Made by a program: the position numbers and the translations under genes. 64,000 nt of DNA from Aricia agestis (Eukaryota; Arthropoda; Insecta; Lepidoptera; Lycaenidae): NCBI RefSeq assembly GCF_905147365.1, contig NC_056425.1, positions 6,517,501 through 6,581,500 on the forward strand, read 5' to 3'. Under the pieces are notes generated by a model. That model worked only from the letters and a program-made list of their open reading frames with translations, had not been told where the DNA came from and ran no database searches. Each line of letters begins with the position of its first letter. Within the stretch, counting starts at the first letter, position 1. This document shows positions 63,731 to 64,000 of this stretch, piece by piece.

Positions 63731-63833
63731 ATAAAATTTCCTACAACTTTTGTCTTATATACTTTTTTGAAATTCTAATAGGTTTTCAAAAAAGTATATA
63801 AGACAAAAGTTGTGGGAAATTTTATCAGCTCTT
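63731..63833. repeat. Inverted repeat with about 40-bp arms
   Basis: GATAAAATTTCCTACAACTT, TTGTCTTATATACTTTTTTG and the inverted CAAAAAAGTATATAAGACAA, AAGTTGTGGGAAATTTTATC, with a centre of about 15 bp. It follows the LINE remnant. The last 170 bp of the window hold no recognised feature. Confidence 0.8.
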
Positions 63834-64000
63834 ATTTATAATATAGAACACACTTTTTGTCTACGACGCACCGTTTTAAAAATATGAGCATAAAACTCAA
63901 AATTGGGAACTTTAACCCCCTCCCCTCACTCCGGCTCCAACCTTAGGAGCGGGGACTTTTAGTATGTTTACCTTCTGGACATCCTAAACACATTTCTGAA

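Overview
The window reads as nuclear DNA of a lepidopteran insect (moth or butterfly). It is AT-rich and saturated with repeats typical of that order: Helitron-like elements ending in a GC-rich hairpin plus CTAG, LINEs of the CR1/jockey, RTE and R1 types, tRNA-derived SINEs, mariner, hAT and Harbinger remnants, and many foldback MITEs. There are no bacterial genes, rRNA genes, free-standing tRNA genes or CRISPR arrays. The order is inferred from repeat style; the species cannot be named from sequence alone.

The host-gene content is a scattered cluster of small two-exon genes that I do not recognise by name. Each has a TATA box, a first coding exon of only 4-5 codons (MDAK, MNAK, MDTK, MYAK, MNGK, MKSxx), a phase-0 intron, and a second exon that supplies the hydrophobic core of a signal peptide followed by a short Thr/Ser/Pro/Asp/Glu-rich chain. 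Members: exon 2 at 9377-9622 (-) with a probable exon 1 at 17818-17832; 19499-20362 (-); an orphan exon 1 at 18337-18351 (+); 29967-31037 (+); 36469-37909 (+); 44916-45403 (+); 49129-50136 (-); 57409-58054 (-). All are predicted secreted, and all diverge strongly after the signal peptide.

Layout. 0-4.7 kb: a low-copy repeat with a mariner fragment, split by a 1.87-kb Helitron; its unsplit paralogue lies at 41.3-42.7 kb. 4.9-8.9 kb: a decayed Ty3/gypsy element with two nested insertions, one a small Gag-only LTR element with identical LTRs. 9.4-20.6 kb: two near-identical gene copies, an inverted duplication of promoter plus exon 1, a 3-kb CR1/jockey-like LINE and a CGACA/CGACC satellite. 21-29.6 kb: TIR elements, SINEs and LINE fragments, no host gene. 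30-38 kb: two related Thr/Pro-rich genes and a 2.2-kb TIR-bounded segment. 38-44.7 kb: MITEs and dispersed repeats. 44.9-58 kb: three genes among Helitron-like and hAT elements. 58-64 kb: hAT, Harbinger, TIR elements and a decayed LINE.

The genes do not form a visible pathway. They look like a fast-evolving tandem family of secreted products, possibly cuticle, silk, mucin-like or peptide-precursor proteins, dispersed by repeated duplication and repeat insertion. All boundaries and identities come from reading the sequence and simple comparison within the window; no database search was made.
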